Source of the DNA: Roseiarcus sp963798015
GTDB taxonomy: Bacteria; Pseudomonadota; Alphaproteobacteria; Rhizobiales; Beijerinckiaceae
Direction: 5' to 3'
Assembly (NCBI GenBank): GCA_963798015.1
Contig: CAWCSA010000025.1
Location: 62,001-126,000, forward strand
DNA: 64,000 nucleotides
The position numbers and the translations under genes are program-made. This document shows, in pieces, positions 63,301 through 64,000 of this stretch. Within the stretch, counting starts at the first letter, position 1; every line of letters starts with the position of its first letter. The notes under the pieces were generated by a model. It searched no databases. It had not been told where the DNA came from and saw only the letters and a list, made by a program, of their open reading frames with translations.

Positions 63301-63927
63301 GTGCACGTAGACGAGACTGCCCGTGGCCTTAGCCGGCAGGTCGACGCGCGGCTGTGAGCTCCCGACGATGCGATAGGCGCCCGGCGCCTTGACTGGCACG
63401 TCCTCTGCAAGCGCAAGACGGACGCGCTCGCCTCCGATCAGCTCGCCGTAACTCAGGCGGCGATTATCGTCCGCGAGAGGCCGGACGACGCCGTCCTCGA
63501 CGATCAGCGCCTCCGCCGGGATGCCGAAGATCGCCGCGGCGCGATCCACGAGGAAGCGCCTCGCTTGCGCGGCGGCGCAGCGCAAAGGGATCGCGCTGAG
63601 CTGGATTGTTTCGCTGGCGATCGTCGGCCCCTGATCCGGCGCCACCGCGCTGTCGCCGAGCACCATCGCGACGCGCGCAAAGGAAACGTCCAGCTCTTCC
63701 GCGACGATCTGCGCCAACGCGGTGCGGATGCCAGTACCGAGATCGACGTGGCCGTTGAAAGCGGTGACTTCGCCTGCCGCAGTGACGATGACGAAGGGCG
63801 CGATGCTAGCTGTGATCGCCTCGTCGAGAGAGGCGCCGGGCGTCGCCTCCGGCTGGACGACCGCGAGCGTGCCCGACTTTTCCAGATAGTCGGCGCGGCG
63901 GAGTCCCTGCGGCTGCAGCGTGGTCAC
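60310..63927 (-). CDS. nicB: Nicotinate dehydrogenase large subunit with fused cytochrome c domains
   Basis: A 1205-residue protein: a molybdopterin-binding xanthine-dehydrogenase-type subunit (residues 1 to about 740) fused to a triple-heme cytochrome c. The Mo part shows GHVDLGTGIRTALAQIVAEE, ETIQLSAIPLRCAAAQARRF and VGESASVPSAAAIANAIFDA with the catalytic Glu. A hydrophobic link (GPLLAAVFGALGSLGVASLP) may anchor or export-position it. Heme motifs CIHCH, CSACH and CAVCH follow. This is the NicB architecture of Pseudomonas, where electrons from nicotinate hydroxylation go to cytochrome c. The GTG at 63927 overlaps the nicA stop (GTGA). The product is 6-hydroxynicotinate, substrate of hnr next door. 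Confidence 0.9.
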   Translation of the reverse strand: MTTLQPQGLRRADYLEKSGTLAVVQPEATPGASLDEAITASIAPFVIVTAAGEVTAFNGHVDLGTGIRTALAQIVAEELDVSFARVAMVLGDSAVAPDQGPTIASETIQLSAIPLRCAAAQARRFLVDRAAAIFGIPAEALIVEDGVVRPLADDNRRLSYGELIGGERVRLALAEDVPVKAPGAYRIVGSSQPRVDLPAKATGSLVYVHDMRLPGMLHGRVVRPPYAGFDSGDHVGRSLIRVDEASVAHLPGVVATVVVGDFAGVVAEREEQAEAAMRALKVEWREGAKPPDLTDIAAALTRNPSRPRKLLDKGDVDRALKSAARRLTRSYVWPYQLHGSIGPSAALAEVADGKARVWSGSQNPLWMRRDLALLLDLPEDAVEIIRMEAAGCYGRNGADDVTADAALLSRAVGRPVRVQLTRDQEHQWEPKGASQLMDADGGLDADGGVAAYDFATRYPSNAAPTLALILTGKIPSAPAVTEMGDRTAIGPYDFANHRVVVHDMAPIARAAWLRGVSALPNTFAHESYIDELAAEAGVDPIAYRLRYLKDTRGRELVEQVAARAKWQPHAAPRLRRDERGNLAGRGFAYAVYVHSEFPGLASAWSAWVTDVAVNPSTGEVSLTRVTVGQDSGLMINPEGVRHQIHGNVIQSTSRVLKEKVTFSDIAVTSRDWGSYPLLTFPELPAIDVLMVPRPEDEPLGVGESASVPSAAAIANAIFDATGVRFREPPFTADRILAGLREAGRAEEASRAAPRLAAAAPTSAKPRRRLGPLLAAVFGALGSLGVASLPIRGAIAPVGRPDPATWSAATIERGRALAGLGGCIHCHTAPGGEALTGGRAIATPFGAIYSTNLTPDEATGIGTWSYAAFERAMREGVGRDGRHLFPAFPYTSFVRTSEADLQALYAYFLAQPSVSALNRPADLRPPFGFRPLMAAWNTMFHQAKPFEARPDREAQWNRGAYLVEALGHCSACHSPRNALGAELKGADHLAGGEVDGWFAPPLNGSSPAPIAWSEQAYFDYLRSGFSAEHGAAGGPMAPVVAGLKPLPDADISAMARYLVSLAPAPAVVDPDLKARLEQAAKTLASNPVTFAGARIYNGACAVCHEPGQGLDMFGVKPSLALNSAIHAEKPDTVLRVILDGAHPEGLSELGAMPAFRHHLDDTQIADLTTYLRARFAPDKPAWTGLREVSARLRTETLTAAADAMFH

Positions 63928-64000
63928 GCGCGGAGAGTCCTCGCCGCAAGGCGCACGGCCGCGATGATCTCGACATGCGCGCCGCAGCGGCAAAGATTGA
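63924..64000 (-). CDS. nicA: Nicotinate dehydrogenase [2Fe-2S] subunit, C-terminal end only
   Basis: The last 25 codons of a gene that starts beyond the window. They read NLCRCGAHVEIIAAVRLAAR, the C-terminus of a [2Fe-2S] subunit of the xanthine-dehydrogenase family, whose CRC motif binds the second cluster. The TGA overlaps the GTG of nicB. Gene order and coupling match nicAB. Confidence 0.85.
   Translation of the reverse strand, partial: NLCRCGAHVEIIAAVRLAARTLRA

Overview
The window reads as chromosome of an alphaproteobacterium, most likely Rhizobiales (Hyphomicrobiales). The pointers are high G+C, an Omp2/Porin_2-type porin, one RelA/SpoT enzyme with both catalytic domains, a ChrR-type sigma/anti-sigma pair, and cytochrome-c-coupled NicAB-type nicotinate dehydrogenase. 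The genus cannot be fixed from sequence alone. It is accessory-rich: four ABC importers, several IS elements or remnants, and many broken genes.

Layout. 0-8 kb: 3' part of a response regulator gene, an IS66-family element, a frameshifted porin with a strong terminator, rsh, and a gamma-glutamylcyclotransferase-like gene. 8-24 kb: a PfkB sugar kinase, a 3-hexulose-6-phosphate synthase/isomerase pair (hxlA-hxlB), about 2 kb of decayed plasmid-like sequence, then a ten-gene minus-strand operon for sugar or polyol use (Rbs-type ABC importer, two FGGY kinases, two SDRs, a Zn-alcohol dehydrogenase, a glycerol-dehydrogenase-like enzyme and a SorC regulator). 24-29 kb: a plus-strand group with cupin phosphoglucose isomerase, a shikimate-dehydrogenase-like protein, an MBL hydrolase, an RpiR/HexR regulator and a FAD-linked 2-hydroxyacid oxidase. 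A perfect HexR-type palindrome lies upstream. 29-34 kb: a MalEFGK-type importer. 35-40 kb: a second Rbs-type importer with a Tat-exported binding protein and two different permeases.

40-43 kb: an IS21-family element sits between an IS481-like remnant and a truncated FAD protein gene. 43-48 kb: a RpoE-ChrR photo-oxidative-stress-type locus with lipid-modification genes. Three promoters share the architecture TGATCC-N16-CGTA. 48-49 kb: an IS6-family copy abuts the remnant of another.

49-64 kb: a nicotinate catabolic locus of the reductive type. NicAB makes 6-hydroxynicotinate, 6-hydroxynicotinate reductase (fed by a ferredoxin-NADP reductase) makes the tetrahydro-oxo acid, and enamidase opens the ring. 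The locus also carries a branched-chain-amino-acid-type ABC importer, a UPF0280 protein, two tandem PF06684 paralogues and a MarR regulator. Three related palindromes upstream of the operons look like its operators.

At least seven single-base frameshifts interrupt six otherwise full-length reading frames, mostly in short homopolymers. Either read errors or ongoing decay could explain this, and it should be settled before the breaks are treated as biology.
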